A stretch of 64,000 bases of DNA from Panopea generosa (GCA_029582155.1 CM055898.1:29210745-29274744), one strand, 5' to 3'; counted from the stretch's first letter, positions 23,131-34,569 are shown. Notes: generated by a model from the sequence alone, not told the origin. Made by a program: numbers and translations.

Positions 23131-23965
23131 TTGTTAAATGCGAACATAAGCTCAGCACACTCAGCCACGAACTTTCTCTACATTAGAGCTAAAATAAGCT
23201 CAGCACACTCAGCCATGAGCTTTCTCCACATTCGAGCTAAAATAAGCTCAGCACACTCAGCCATGAGCTTTCTTCACATTCATGCTAAAATAAGCTCAGC
23301 ACACTCAGCCATGAGCTTTCTTCACATTAGGGCTAAAATAAGCTCAGCACACTCAGCCATGAGCATTCTTCACATTCGAGCTAAAATAAGCTCAGCACAC
23401 TCAGCCATGAGCTTTCTTCACATTCGAGCTAAAATAAGCTCAGCACACTCAGCCATGAGCTTTCTTCACATTCGAGCTAAAATTAGCTCAGCACACTCAG
23501 CCATGAGCTTTCTCTACATTCGAGCTAAAATAAGCTCAGCACACTCAGCCATGAGCTTTCTCCACATTCAAGCTAAAATAAGCTCAGCACACTCAGCCAT
23601 GAGCTTTCTTCACATTCAAGCTAAAATTAGCTCAGCACACTCAGCCATGAGCTTTCTTCACATTCGAGCTAAAATAAGCTCAGCACACTCAGCCATGAGC
23701 TTTTTCACATTAGAGCTAAAATAAGCTCAGTACACTCAGCCATGAGCTTTCTTCACAATCGAGCTAAAATTAGCTCAGCACACTCAGCCATGAGCTTTCT
23801 CCACATTCGAGCTAAAATAAGCTCAGCACACTCAGCCATGAGCTTTCTCCACATTTGAGCTAAAATAAGCTCAGCACACTCAGCCATGAGCTTTCTTCAC
23901 ATTGGAGCTAAAATAAGCTCAGCACACTCAGCCATGAACTTTCTTCACATTCGAGCTAAAATAAA
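23131..23965. repeat. 48-bp minisatellite, about 17 copies
   Basis: The unit is AAAATAAGCTCAGCACACTC then AGCCATGAGCTTTCTTCACA and TTCGAGCT, 48 bp, highly uniform. As 48 is divisible by three, a 197-codon plus-strand frame (23131-23724) with a 16-residue repeat appears. It ends inside the array at a 1-bp indel, and I regard it as non-coding. AGCTCA...TGAGCT gives each unit a hairpin. Confidence 0.95.
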
Positions 23966-23997
23966 TTAGGATATTTATCTAAATATTATATAACATG

Positions 23998-24185
23998 CAC
24001 GATGGTGGTGCAGCGGTTAGTGTTGAATGTTCATGGCAGAAGTAACAGTTTGATCCCGAGTTTGACCTCACTGCCTCTCAAGCACACAGTACTACCCAGG
24101 AAACCAACTCTAGACCAATTCATATATCTGAGCTTACAAGTACTATCTGATCCAGCCAAAATAAAGAAGTATATAAACACAACAT
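23998..24185 (+). mobile_element. tRNA-related SINE, family D (copy 3)
   Basis: The head reads GATGGTGGTGCAGCGGTTAG with a B-box-like GTTTGATCCCGAG. The body has CACTGCCTCTCAAGCACAC, CCCAGGAAACCAACTCTAG and CAATTCATATATCTGAGC, and the tail TCCAGCCAAAATAAAG then TATATAAACA. It is the best family D copy in the window. Confidence 0.8.
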
Positions 24186-26629
24186 AATATATATTGTGCG
24201 TTAGGATTTACCAGGCATTCATGATTACTCTGTGCACATCTGTTAATTAATTTTCGGTGTCCATAATTTTCGGTGTCCAAACATAAATAGTTATTATTAC
24301 TGTTGATTAAATCAACATCATATTGCACTCATGAATAGCTGCATGGAGATGGTTTTCAACGCTCAAACATATTTCCGAGGATTAATGAGCGCCAGGTAAA
24401 ACCTTACGGGCAATACACCATAATTTATATACTTCTAGAACACCAAAGATCTATATATAATATATACATCCCAGACTAGTTCCCTGCAACAGTAGTTATT
24501 TATGATAAATCACCTCACCTTGACTCAGGGAACAGGTGATAAATGACAGTAAACGTGTCTGACAGAGGTGTCATTTGTCACACTGACCGAGATAATAGTA
24601 TAATCATAATTATTGGACCTGAAGCTATTCATACAGCAGTGTTGAAAAATATCAAACACACATATATATTTATCTGCTAGATTTAGATCCACCGAAAATG
24701 GCCTTGACCTAAACCTTGAATGGCCTTGATCTTAAAAATAAGTGAGGAGTTCAGTGAACTTTCATTTCAAACTAGCTGCAATATTTTCATTTTTTTTTTA
24801 TCTAGACTGTGTTTAAAATTGTAATTTATACACAACTTAGGCATAAAAATGGAACGTAGTTGAAAAGCCAATGCTTCCTAGTCAAACATTATAGTAGTAG
24901 ACAAAGAGGTCTGAAAAACCTCCCAATGCTTATAAAAGAAGGAACAAATGAAAAAGATGTTAATGGAATCATCCATTCTTTAAAAAGCTAGACACAAACC
25001 TTGAAAAGGACTGGTAAACTAATGAATAACTGTGCATAGTTAAAAGATATGTATGTGAGCATATAATTATGCGCATTGATTCATACAAAATAAAAACAAC
25101 TGAACAAAAATGTTAGATGTTCATGCTAAGAGTTACCTGACAATGGAATAAACGATATTGATTTAAGCTGATATGAAATCTATTTAAATATAAGTCGTTA
25201 GCACATGTAGGGCAGTGATACAAAAAGTAACACTGATGCGGCAAATCGAAATTTAAGGCGCAATAAAATAACTTCTGCTTCATCATGGAACCCCCACTGG
25301 CAATCAGGTATAGACCATGCTACAATTATATTATTTCAGAGCCCCAGATAATTTTTTAAGCCGATGAGTAATTACTCATAAAAATCCGAGTAGACGAGTA
25401 TTCTTGAGTTTTTCAGAATAGTGACGAGTATTGCGAATATGATAATAACCAGTGCAGAGTTGACACTTCAATGTTAAATTGTAATTAAATTATTGTTTTT
25501 ACTATTGCTTAATGGTTTTGTCAATTTATTTTAGAACCATCATGTTTTTTTTGTTTGAATGCATTTTACATGATTGACCAATTCCTTCAGTATTCTCCTG
25601 ACCTAGCCTGATAAAATAAGGCGTGAATGGACATCTTTTTTATTATTTGGATATCCGATCTGCTGTCCATGGAGACACAAAATAAAAAATCTTTGAAATG
25701 CTCCATAGAGAAATATGTCACACTCCTGACCATAACCTCAGCAGAAACATCATGCTTTTTGGTGATAAACAAACTTAATTTTTTGCTTTTTAGTGTAAAA
25801 CTCTTTAGTTTAAACATATTTTATTTCATTATCTATATGTTGCAATACAATAACATGTAATATTTTATAAGCTGTAAGAATGATACACAGATAGAAAATG
25901 GATTGGATTGAAAGCATGCTTATGTAAATCCGCTCTTTGCTTAAACAGATACAATGATGGCAGATAAACGTTTAATGTTATTGGTAATGTTTCAGTACCT
26001 AATTTACGTTAATAAATTGTGTAGAAAGTTAGTAGAACAAAAGGACTCTTTGCTTATATATGCGTAATAGATACGCACGTAAAACAAATTTGATGCGTAT
26101 CCATCAATCTTTAATGCGTCATATACGCAGATACGCATCTTATCTGGTGATCTGGTATTTACAATTATCAATGTTTTAAAAACACATTTTCATGCCGAGT
26201 TATATAAATACTCATCCAATCTTGTACACGGCCAATACTATTACAGCAAGTGCAGGTCAGAATTAAGAGATAGAGAGCCAAACAATGTAAATCCTAATTT
26301 GACTACCAGTCTGACCAGGGTCTACTGTTTGCAATTCATCATATAACTGGGATGAACAATAAGCCTTGGAACGTTAGCCGAGAGCTGTAAATATATTACA
26401 TAAAAATAGCTGATATTTCTAACCAATATAATTATTAACTTTGATGGGCCCGTCACACTGCAACATGTTGCAATGCAATTATAGTTATGCATTAACTAAT
26501 TATACCCTGCAAGCAATTCAGAAACTTTCATTACGATTATACCTAAGCAATAAAACCTCTTTAAATATCTTTGTATATATTGTTCAATCCAGGACAAAAG
26601 ATTAAAAATTTGGCTTGGTTTATTATGAA
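24186..26629. other. Non-coding DNA, possibly PDE3 intron
   Basis: No repeat array or family hit recognised. Overlapping opposite-strand frames at 25587-25860 have no convincing homology. I looked for PDE3 downstream exons on the minus strand and saw none. If the PDE3 gene runs to the left, this is intron 1. Confidence 0.45.
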
Positions 26630-26735
26630 GTGTGAGGTCCAGTGGCAGAGCGTCAGACCAACCATCCAGGGGTCCGCACATACGCTTAAAACTGGTTCTA
26701 CCCAGCAAGACTTCAAGCGTGATATGTCTTAGTTG
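26630..26735 (+). mobile_element. SINE family E fragment
   Basis: A tRNA-like start GAGGTCCAGTGGCAGAGCG is followed, after an internal deletion, by TAAAACTGGTTCTACCCAGC AAGACTTC. This matches the 3' region of the copies at 38470 and 63128. Confidence 0.6.
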
Positions 26736-26802
26736 TAAGAACTTGCTCACAAAATTTTATGATGTAAAATAATTAAGCTAAAAGAGAATTCATCATGACT
26801 TT

Positions 26803-26992
26803 TCAAATTTTTAAAATTGGCTAAAAACATTTTTTACCCCTATATATCATGACTATATGTTCAAACTGACCCGTGTTGCCAAAAGGATATCCATTCAAAC
26901 ATGCTAAAATAATGTATTGAAAAGAGATTTCGTGCCTAGGTTAGACTAAAATTGATTTCCCACTTAAAATTGCAACATATTTTGTGAGTCAC
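26803..26992 (+). repeat. Dispersed repeat R1 (copy 2)
   Basis: Aligns with 3945-4140. Shared blocks include AAACATTTTTTACCCC, TATATCATGACTATATGT, CCAAAAGGATATCCATTC, GTGCCTAGGTTAGAC and TTAAAATTGCA. Confidence 0.6.
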
Positions 26993-27178
26993 ATGATTTC
27001 ATTTGGATTTCAATTTTATCCTTTATACAGATTTACACATAGTAAAAATTGTTTCATCTTAGACAGAGTCAGAATGACATTGCAAAGGTCGTCAAACAGT
27101 ATTTAAGTGCTGTCTAGAATGGGGATTTTGTTTCCTGTTTACCGCTCCAATTCATATATCAATTTTCTCACTTTTTAG

Positions 27179-27418
27179 TGGATTAACCCTTTCCTCAACA
27201 ATAAGCATTTTCTTGCACTCTTCCAAATTGAAAGCATTAATTCACCACGTATCAGAAATGGGTGAATTATGTTTATATCAACTGACAGAGTGGAAAACAG
27301 TGCAGGAAGTGTTCAGATTGCTCGTCACGAGCAATCGGAACTCTTCCTGCACTGTTTTCATAGGCCTGCTGTGATTGATGCGGGAAAACGCATATCTATG
27401 GAGTAAAGGATTAAGTGG
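27179..27418. mobile_element. piggyBac-like MITE with internal palindrome
   Basis: The left end TTAACCCTTTCCTCAACA and, on the opposite strand, the right end TTAATCCTTTACTCCATA form imperfect inverted repeats of about 35 bp that include GCATTTTC/GCGTTTTC. TTAA at both ends (27183-27186 and 27411-27414) and termini beginning CCYTTT-like fit the piggyBac pattern of TTAA duplication. The centre is a 67-bp near-perfect palindrome (27293-27359). There is no coding sequence. The superfamily call is inference. Confidence 0.65.
27293..27359. repeat. 67-bp near-perfect palindrome
   Basis: Left arm 27293-27325 and right arm 27327-27359 are complementary at 31 of 33 positions with a single-base spacer. 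The arms start GAAAACAGTGCAGGAAG and meet at GATTGCTCGT. A one-base loop argues against a microRNA precursor and for a cruciform-forming foldback. Confidence 0.95.
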
Positions 27419-29052
27419 CATATGGAACCATTCGGATTTTTTTATAAATGATAGTGAGATGCTTTTTATTCATTCAAAGAGTTCTGGTAGCACAGAAACA
27501 TAATAACAGAATCAATGATTTTTTTCCTTGTTAGCTCAACTTTTTGGAGAAAAAAATATGGAAAGCCATTATTATGTCCCACGGCATCGTCACTTGTCGT
27601 CATTCGCTAACGTTTAACTCAGTGTTTTCTCTGTTGTAGAACAAAGTACCAATCTATTAGAGGCCACGCTTCAAATTTTAACACATTTATACCGTGCCAT
27701 ACAAGCATGTATAAGTTTCCATACTTTTAGCTATAAAGCTGTTTGTTTAAAGCTCAGGTTTTTTTTTATTTAATAGGTCTATAATTATTGAGTTTTCAGT
27801 AAAAGTATTGATTCTGTAAAGTGATCATCATCATGTTAAAAAATTTCACATCACTGACTTGACCTAATGGACTTAAATAAAGACAAGCGCCTGTACCCTG
27901 CTTGTGGTGTTCTGTATTGATATTAATGATAGCAATTTTGCCTGGCGTCATTATAAATCTTGTGAGTGTATGGCAACTAGGTCGACATCTGAGCAATATC
28001 ACAGCCATCTGTCTTGTGGACAAACTGCAAAATTACCTTACAGCTGAAATTTTTTTTATTTTCGTGTGTTGTCTTTCTTTATATAGGTCAAAGAATTATG
28101 TAAAGAAGGAAAGGCAATTGATTAAGATTTTGTGAATTCTCGCGTATTCACACAAAATCTTGTGACATCTCAGGAACACAGATCAAAGTATGGAATTGTC
28201 ATGAAAACAATGCCATTTCTGAAAATTTGTGTTTAAAATTGTTAAAATACTTATGATTACAAAATTTGTATACTGTAGCTAAAATAACAACAAATTATGA
28301 GAAATTTTCCTTCAAACCTCAACATCTTTAATTCAAGATTATTTTGCATGATTGAACCTTGTTTAAATATCTAAGATTCCATACAACTTACAGTTTATGT
28401 TAAGAAATCAGTTGCCTGTGAGTTATGAATGATTAATTTACTAAATAATGAATCTTGTGTGCTGTTTTATCGACATTTAGTCAGGAGATGCAAGTTTCCT
28501 ATCCTTCTATACAAGTCCTTGTATAGGTACACGACAGCAAGATTATGATAAATAATTCTTAATATGATGGCCAATCTGCATGGCCTATCTAAAATGCTTA
28601 TTTTCATTAAGCTCTTTGAGGTTATAATAATTGATATGCGTATATTTTTTTAAGAAAATCGGAAAATATATATATCAGTTATATAGATACAGAACTTTTT
28701 AATTCAAATTGATTAAAATTTATTAGCAGTTGACTTCTCTCATTTAATCACCGTAATATGGGTGAGACTAGTGGACTATCAAATAAAAAAAAAAATTGTT
28801 CTACAACGTGCTTTGATATGCACTTTTAAGCCATTAAGCCATTAAATCCTGATCCATCATGTGAGCTTTACTATCAGTATTGCAGTCTTGTTTCCAACTA
28901 TAAGTACAAGTTGTTGATGTGGACATTGTAAGCAAGAGATGTCACTTACAATTTTTATCAAATTTTTGGAGCGTCAATTACTTTCCAAGATTGTGAATTA
29001 TTTAATTATTTAAGGTGTACATTATGGAATGTATAGAAAATGTAACTATGAC
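27419..29052. other. Putative 5' part of PDE3 intron 1
   Basis: Non-coding AT-rich DNA directly downstream (in minus-strand sense) of the PDE3 exon 1 donor. A short imperfect inverted repeat GATTTTGTGAAT...ATTCACACAAAATC lies at 28126-28159. No exon was recognised. Confidence 0.5.
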
Positions 29053-29058
29053 ACTAAC
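29053..29058 (-). other. Splice donor of PDE3 exon 1
   Basis: On the minus strand the sequence reads AATCAG/GTTAGT. The exon ends after a complete CAG codon (phase 0), and the intron begins GTTAGT. The reading frame continues only 18 more codons into the intron before a stop, and those residues do not resemble PDE3. Confidence 0.85.
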
Positions 29059-29892
29059 CTGATTCTTTGGTATTAATGCTGGCAAAGATGTTCTCCGCGC
29101 CGATCTGTGTGTAGAGAATGCATGTGCTGTCGACGAACTTGATCTGCGTCGCTTGATGACTGGAATCTTCCCATCATGCGTCATAAAGTTGTTAATAGGC
29201 GGTTTCAGCACAGTTTCCATATATTTAGATACAACAAATCCACCAAGGCCACACACGTAGGCCAAATATGGGCGTAATCCCTGGGGTAAAACAACCACTG
29301 ACGAACATACTAAAAACCGTGAAAAGCTCACCAGCGAAATTACGATAGCACTATGCGTTGTTTCCAAGGAAGAAAATATACTCGCAACACATATGGCTAG
29401 CAAGACGACAAATAAAATTAGTGGTCGGTTCAGGTTACCCTCCACGGTGGCCACACTGGGGTCGAGCCCCCATCGACCAAAGGTCAGCTGGGCAAATGTC
29501 TCCCCTATGAAGCAAGCACAGAACAGCAGATACACACTGGTTGTATTCCAAGTTTTTCTCAAATAAAGAGATACCCAATAGAATACACAAACAATTGTAA
29601 ACATAGGAACAAAAAGAGAACACAGTTTTTGAAATATAATTCCCATATCACAAATTTGGTAAATCACGAAACTGGCCACAAGAAACGCAATCCCATATAT
29701 AAAACCGACGTGCTCCGTAACTGGATTAGATTCATTAATACCGATCCAATTTGATAGAAGACTGCATACATTTCCTCTATCTAATGGCTTCACTAATACT
29801 TGTATATACCCGTTATTATCCGTATCCTCGTCATCTTTGCAAGATTCATTCTTAGATCCCCTCCTCGACAAAGAAGTTCTTTGGAGGGCCAT
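29059..29892 (-). CDS. PDE3-type cyclic nucleotide phosphodiesterase, first coding exon (partial gene)
   Basis: This exon encodes the 278-residue N-terminal membrane-association region of a cGMP-inhibited phosphodiesterase (PDE3), the enzyme that hydrolyses cAMP at internal membranes. Six hydrophobic segments lie near residues 62-80, 90-111, 117-138, 156-174, 181-201 and 208-224. The diagnostic part is residues 207-278. It contains RPYLAYVCGLGG, then IPVIKRRRSSSS, then RRTSLPALIPKNQ, aligning colinearly with vertebrate PDE3A (RPYLAY..., IPVFKRRRRSSS, RRTSLPCIPREQ). The basic-serine motifs are sites of PKA/Akt-type phosphorylation in vertebrates. The ATG (GGGAAAATGG context, MALQRTS) is the first in frame; a longer frame upstream starts only at TTG, and an in-frame TGA lies at 29971-29973. 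The hydrolase domain is not in view and must be encoded by downstream exons at lower coordinates or outside the window. The exon itself is intact. Confidence 0.9.
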
Positions 29893-30045
29893 TTTCCCTC
29901 TTCGGCACAGCACCGACTGTGTGATGATCAGAGAATACACACAGTACAAGGAATCTTGGGAAATGTCAGATCAATTTGTGTATTGAAAGGCGCCCTCTAG
30001 TGGGAATCACCTGCATAACGCGGAAGTAAACATTAACACGTGGTG
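29893..30045 (-). promoter_or_regulatory. Putative PDE3 5' UTR / proximal promoter
   Basis: This immediate upstream region is less AT-rich and dense in factor-like motifs (plus-strand coordinates). A CTCF core GCCCTCTAGTGG lies at 29992-30003, an ETS-like CGGAAGT at 30021-30027, a forkhead-like GTAAACA at 30026-30032 and an E-box CACGTG at 30037-30042. No TATA box is evident in a fitting position. Motif matches are seen; function is inferred. Confidence 0.45.
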
Positions 30046-31059
30046 AGTGTAAACACAATTGACACGCAACAGTTTAAGCGATAAACTGTGAATAACAACG
30101 TTTTGGTACGTTTTGTTATAACCATAAAAGTGATATTTGACAATAGTGGAAACGTTAATTTATGCTCGAATGGGAAATTACCAGGATGTTTCTGGCTTGG
30201 ATGACGTAGCATTTGTTTGCGCACAGCATCAGAGATATATAGTACACAGACAGCGGAGTGATTAAATGGCATGTTTGTATGCCACTGCACATATGGTACA
30301 TGGATTCTAGATCAAGTTCTATAGCAGGTTTTTTTTCTGTTCTAACTAATACTTTTTAAATTCATACTTGCTTATTTTTACTTGATTACGTTGAAAGCTC
30401 AGAGCTTGTCGAGATCGTGTGTTACGCTGCTCGTTCTGTTTATTTAGGTAAATAAGTGAAATAACACACAAGTCCAACTTCTATTTCTTTCCTTTTATAT
30501 ACAATAATCTTTATCATCTTTTAACAATTGGAAAACCAAATTTATTTATCTATGTCGGTATAACCAGACAAAGCTTCCTTTTGGATCCTTATTCACATAT
30601 CTAATTTATCTGAAATATTTATATCGAAATGTTTGTATAAATATGTATTACTGTGAATAAAATCAAATTTATTTGGTGAGACCCACGCTTAATTACGTAA
30701 AAAAAAATATTTCGAATATAAGCCTATATTTGAAACAACATGTTAAGAAGTAATATTCTGTTTCTACTAAATTTTTTAAGAACATAACTTAAAAACTCTA
30801 TTTGAACGGTCAGTAACATATGTATACATGTACTAGTTTCTATTTCAAGAGTAGGTGAACTTAATTTCAAACCAAAAGCTAACTTTCTTAAGCTATCATT
30901 GTTAATTTTATCCGGTTAAATAATCATCATAACAGAAATCTTTTTTTTTAATTCAGTTACATAGTAATCGAGTTAAGGAAAATTATTTACACTGATCTCG
31001 CGTACACACCTTTAAATAAAGGTAAACAATTCTTTTTTTATATTCTTTTTTTTTTTTTG
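30046..31059. other. Upstream intergenic DNA
   Basis: AT-rich DNA upstream of PDE3 with no recognised repeat or exon. The open frame at 30033-30290 has no family resemblance. Confidence 0.45.
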
Positions 31060-31280
31060 ACTGGGGTTTAACGCCAGTTTCAGGTAGTAAATGGCATATT
31101 CAGTTTTACTGGTGAAGGAAGACCTCAGACTGAGTAGAACCACCATCCTTCCGCAAGTAACTGGGAACTTTTTCACATACAGTTTTTGGAGCGAGCAGGA
31201 CTCGAACCTACGACCTTGTAGCGATTAGAGGTAAGTCATCTTGAGACGGCGTCTTAGACCACTCTCCACGGAGGACCCTG
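31060..31280 (-). mobile_element. SINE family B (copy 6)
   Basis: Minus-strand copy from head GGTCCTCCGTGGAGAGTGGT to GCGTTAAACCCCAGTC beside a T tract. The B-box region GTAGGTTCGAGTCC is well kept, as are the core (CCCAGTTACTTGCGGAAGG) and the CAGTCTGAGGTCTTCC block. A short deletion (CATTTACTACC junction) lies near the 3' end. Confidence 0.85.
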
Positions 31281-31767
31281 ATAAATTATTCGTATCACTG
31301 TTAAAAATTGTTTATCAAATTTCAGTACTTACTCTTGTTTGTGAAAGGTCACCGGATTGGCCTTGGAATAGAAGCGATCTCCGCTAGATATTCACTGTTA
31401 TGTCGTCCCTGTTAAACTGTTGTGTTAAAACAGTTATTAGTAGTAAGCAAAACTTTAGAGATTTTTTAAAAATAGACATGTAAAATTAGTTTTACTTCGA
31501 TGAAAGTTTCTAACTCTAAGTGTGTCCTGTAATTATCAACAGTTACTGAGCACATCGCATAGAGAGCGCATATTTAAATCGCTAGGAAACTAGAAGTTGG
31601 TTATATCTAAAATAACCGACAACAACATCATGGTGTAATTGCCTTTTAACGTTTTTAAAATAAAATTGTACAACATAAATATGAACTTTTCAACCAAAAA
31701 TGCTTATAGATATATTTTTTCATACAGATAACACATTCTTTCTTCATATGTATGCACTTCTTTTATT

Positions 31768-32265
31768 ATGTCACCTGAGACTTTGTCTCAAGGGACCTTT
31801 TGCGGTCGTCGTCCGTCGTGCGTCTGTAAACAATTGACATTTTCGACTTCTTCTGAAAAACCGTAAGCTCAATCGTAATGAAATGTTGTATGGGGCTTTG
31901 GTACCTAAAGGTTAATCAAAATTGAGAATTGCATGGTCCCCAGCCACCTTGGGCTTTTGGGGCAGTGCCAAAACTGTCAAATTCCAGGTAAACATTAAAA
32001 ATCCGAAGTTCTTCTTTTAGAATATAGGACGCACTAGGAAACACAGGGTGAGCATGATTATGAACGTATATGAGTCCTTTATAAAATTGTGAATTGCATG
32101 TTCCTGTGTCTCACGGTTTGGCCCTAGAGGTTGGGGCCTCGGTGGAGCCTACTTTATTAAATGTATATAAAACAAAATTGGCAAAAAAAAATATTTCTGA
32201 TGACTGAATAGACTTATGTGAATGTTGTTTTGATAATCAGGTGACCATTAAGGTTCATGGTGGCA
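31768..32265 (+). mobile_element. TCACCTGAGAC...CAGGTGACCAT dispersed element
   Basis: It starts TGTCACCTGAGACTTTGTC and shows the GTCGTCCGTCGTGCGTCTG stretch typical of a repeat I recall from bivalve genomes. It ends with the complementary CAGGTGACCATTAAGG. The 5' TCACCTGA and 3' CAGGTGA are inverted, similar in style to element X. No coding content. The class is unresolved. Confidence 0.55.
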
Positions 32266-33999
32266 GTTCTTTTTTATGAGCAAGGAATTCTTCTATAGGT
32301 TCTTATTCTGATCGATAGATACATCGTTATTTTTTGCTTAAAACAATATATTAAACTACATGTAGTAACATTATAAAAATTATGCCGAAGCATATATCTT
32401 AATCTTTTTATTGCCATTTAATATTCTTTGTTGGGCATCATAATTAGAAATGTCCATGGATGTGTCTTGGGATTCGCAGAAGTTATATTGTCGCAGCATT
32501 TTTTTTTTTAGATATACTACAAAAAGGGCTCCCACAGGTTTGAAGTAATTATACCTTTTTTCTTAAATAGTATTTGTCCTTTAAGATATAGTACCACCAT
32601 TTGAAACAGGAGGTGCTTCAGTGGTGTAGTCGCATAATGGCGATTATAGATAATCATTGTTTCTTCGTCTTTAAAAATGCATTTTCCATTTTTTGATGCT
32701 CATTTTTTATTTGAATGGCATTATTGATGTATTTTGTATGGGGTGCCGTTTTACTTTTTAGCCTCAATAAGTGATATCACTTATTCGAATAAGTTATATC
32801 ATTCATTTGAAATTGTAATGTTTCGTTTTCTAACTCATTAATATCATTATAGAACATAAGCATCTTTACTCAATATCACGTTTACTCCGAAATGCGTTTT
32901 ATTGATATTCATCATTATCAAATTGCGGCTACAAAGTATACAATTGTTATCTCCCTTGATTTGTAACGCAACACATGAACATTGCACTATTTGTTATTTG
33001 TCTTTATCGACTCAGATTGAATAATAAAAACAACGCTCTTCGTTGTGTTGTTTCGGGGTGAAATACGAAATATTTAATATGTTTAGTGCGTAGGGATGTG
33101 ACAGCTTCTTTTAAACTATAACATTCCAAATTGTATATTGATGGATGGGTGAATGGATGTTCGGATGGAAAGATCGATTAGTGGACAGCCGCTGAGCCTA
33201 TTGGATGGGTGGGCGGACGGACAGGCTGATGTTGCTTTGGATGAACGGACGTACTGGTGGGTGGGCGGTCGGACGGACGGACGGATCGACATAAACATTG
33301 TCAGATAGGTAGGCAGAAATGACAAAAGCAAGTGAATGTTAGAAATAGCAACAGAAATTTCATTTGACATGTATTTATAGGAGTAGAATTGATTCATTTA
33401 TTTGAAGTGGGAGGTTGTGAGGACCCCCCCCCCTCCTGATGGTTGTGCTACGGGGACGTTCCCCAGAAATTTTCGATATCTTCAAAATTAAAGGCTGTGT
33501 TTTAGTGAACGTTTAGGATAAATTATGATAGTTATTTAATTCACAATAATTTGTTCTTAGAGAAAACTATTGTTTTTGTTTTTTTAAAAAAAAACCCGAA
33601 TATCCAGCGGGTTTTTGGAACCGTGCCCGTATTCACTGGAAACCATGACGCAGGGGGAGAATGTAACAGTGACATACTCTCCCGATTATGGAAGAATTAA
33701 AGACCAAATGCTGCAATTCTTGTGTGTTTTTAAGATGAAAAAAATGGTTGTTCATTAAATAAGTTATAACTTTTAACAGTTTTTATTAAACACACTGTCA
33801 CACATAAAAATGAAAAACTATCAGATCTATAAGAAGAAGAAAAGTAAGCCTCCATTGCTCCCACTTCCACCCATCAACCCGGTGCCAAAGTATATGGTAA
33901 TAAAATATGAACCAAAGAGGTTTTCATAAATGGGGATAAAGGCCAATTCCGCCAATACATAACATGTTATATTTCACAACCAGTACTTTTGGTGTAGAA
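32266..33999. other. Non-coding DNA with diffuse local duplications and a GGAC/GGAT tract
   Basis: 32340-32475 resembles 37560-37660 and 41840-41940 (ATGCCGAA...CATATCTT, then TTTGTTGG-like blocks). At 33140-33295 there is degenerate GGAT/GGAC simple repeat (GGTCGGACGGACGGACGGAT), which explains the open frame there. No gene recognised. Confidence 0.5.
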
Positions 34000-34145
34000 A
34001 AATCTCACTAGTCAGAAGCATGAATATTATTGTGAAGAACTCCCGTTTTTCAGCAAGTACCGAATGGGACTCAAACTCACAACCTCACAACATCAGTTGT
34101 GATAAGTAAGTGATCCTGAGGCAGCCACTAGGCCACGACACAGAT
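34000..34145 (-). mobile_element. Degenerate SINE family B-like fragment (copy 7)
   Basis: On the minus strand it has a TGTCGTGGCCTAGTGGCTGC head, GATCACTTACTTATCACAAC, GTTTGAGTCCCATTCGG and ACTTGCTGAAAAACGGGAG. The order matches family B but identity is low and the 3' half is lost. Confidence 0.5.
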
Positions 34146-34569
34146 GACTTCCCACAGAGATTTGAACGATTCACATATGCATACATTGGAATCATGCCAT
34201 ATTCTTATTATCATTTCTACATTTCTTTAACATACTCAGAGAACACCTTGGATACACACCCTTGAACTGACACTTATAACAATACTGATACACTATCTAC
34301 TGATCAATCACATCTTACAGTAATGAAATAATAAATACAAAAAAAAATAACAAAGGAACGAATAAACTATTTATTTTCATTGCTAATGACCTTTAATGTA
34401 TCGTGAAGTAGTTATAGTATTTCAAATACGTTTGTTCATTTATTTCGAAATAAATGATGCGAGTTATGTTGTATTTAGTATTATTATTATAAAAAGTACA
34501 CGCTATATATGTTAGTTATATTTGGACTTGACAGTGTGTGCGTGTACTCTTCTCTCTAATGTTTTAGTT
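34146..34569. other. Non-coding DNA preceding the 124-bp array
   Basis: 34390-34510 resembles 39880-40010 (TATCGTGAA, TTTCGAA, TTGTATTTAGTATT), part of the diffuse duplication of this region. No gene seen. Confidence 0.45.

Noticed and set aside
23131-23724. 197-codon plus-strand frame with a 16-residue repeat
   Set aside because: Coincides with the 48-bp minisatellite. It stops at an indel while the array continues, and there is no signal peptide, flanking exon or homology.
25587-25860. Overlapping opposite-strand frames as a DNA transposon fragment
   Set aside because: No transposase signature residues, TIRs or target duplications could be found around them.
27293-27359. MicroRNA precursor
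   Set aside because: The hairpin is almost perfectly paired with a one-base loop, unlike the loops and bulges of microRNA precursors, and it sits inside a MITE.
29002-29058. 18-residue C-terminal continuation of the PDE3 frame to a stop
   Set aside because: Follows a consensus GTTAGT donor and has no similarity to PDE3, so it is intron read-through.
29893-29949. 19-residue N-terminal extension of the PDE3 exon
   Set aside because: The extension begins at TTG, not ATG. The first in-frame ATG is at 29892 in good context, and a TGA lies in frame at 29971-29973.
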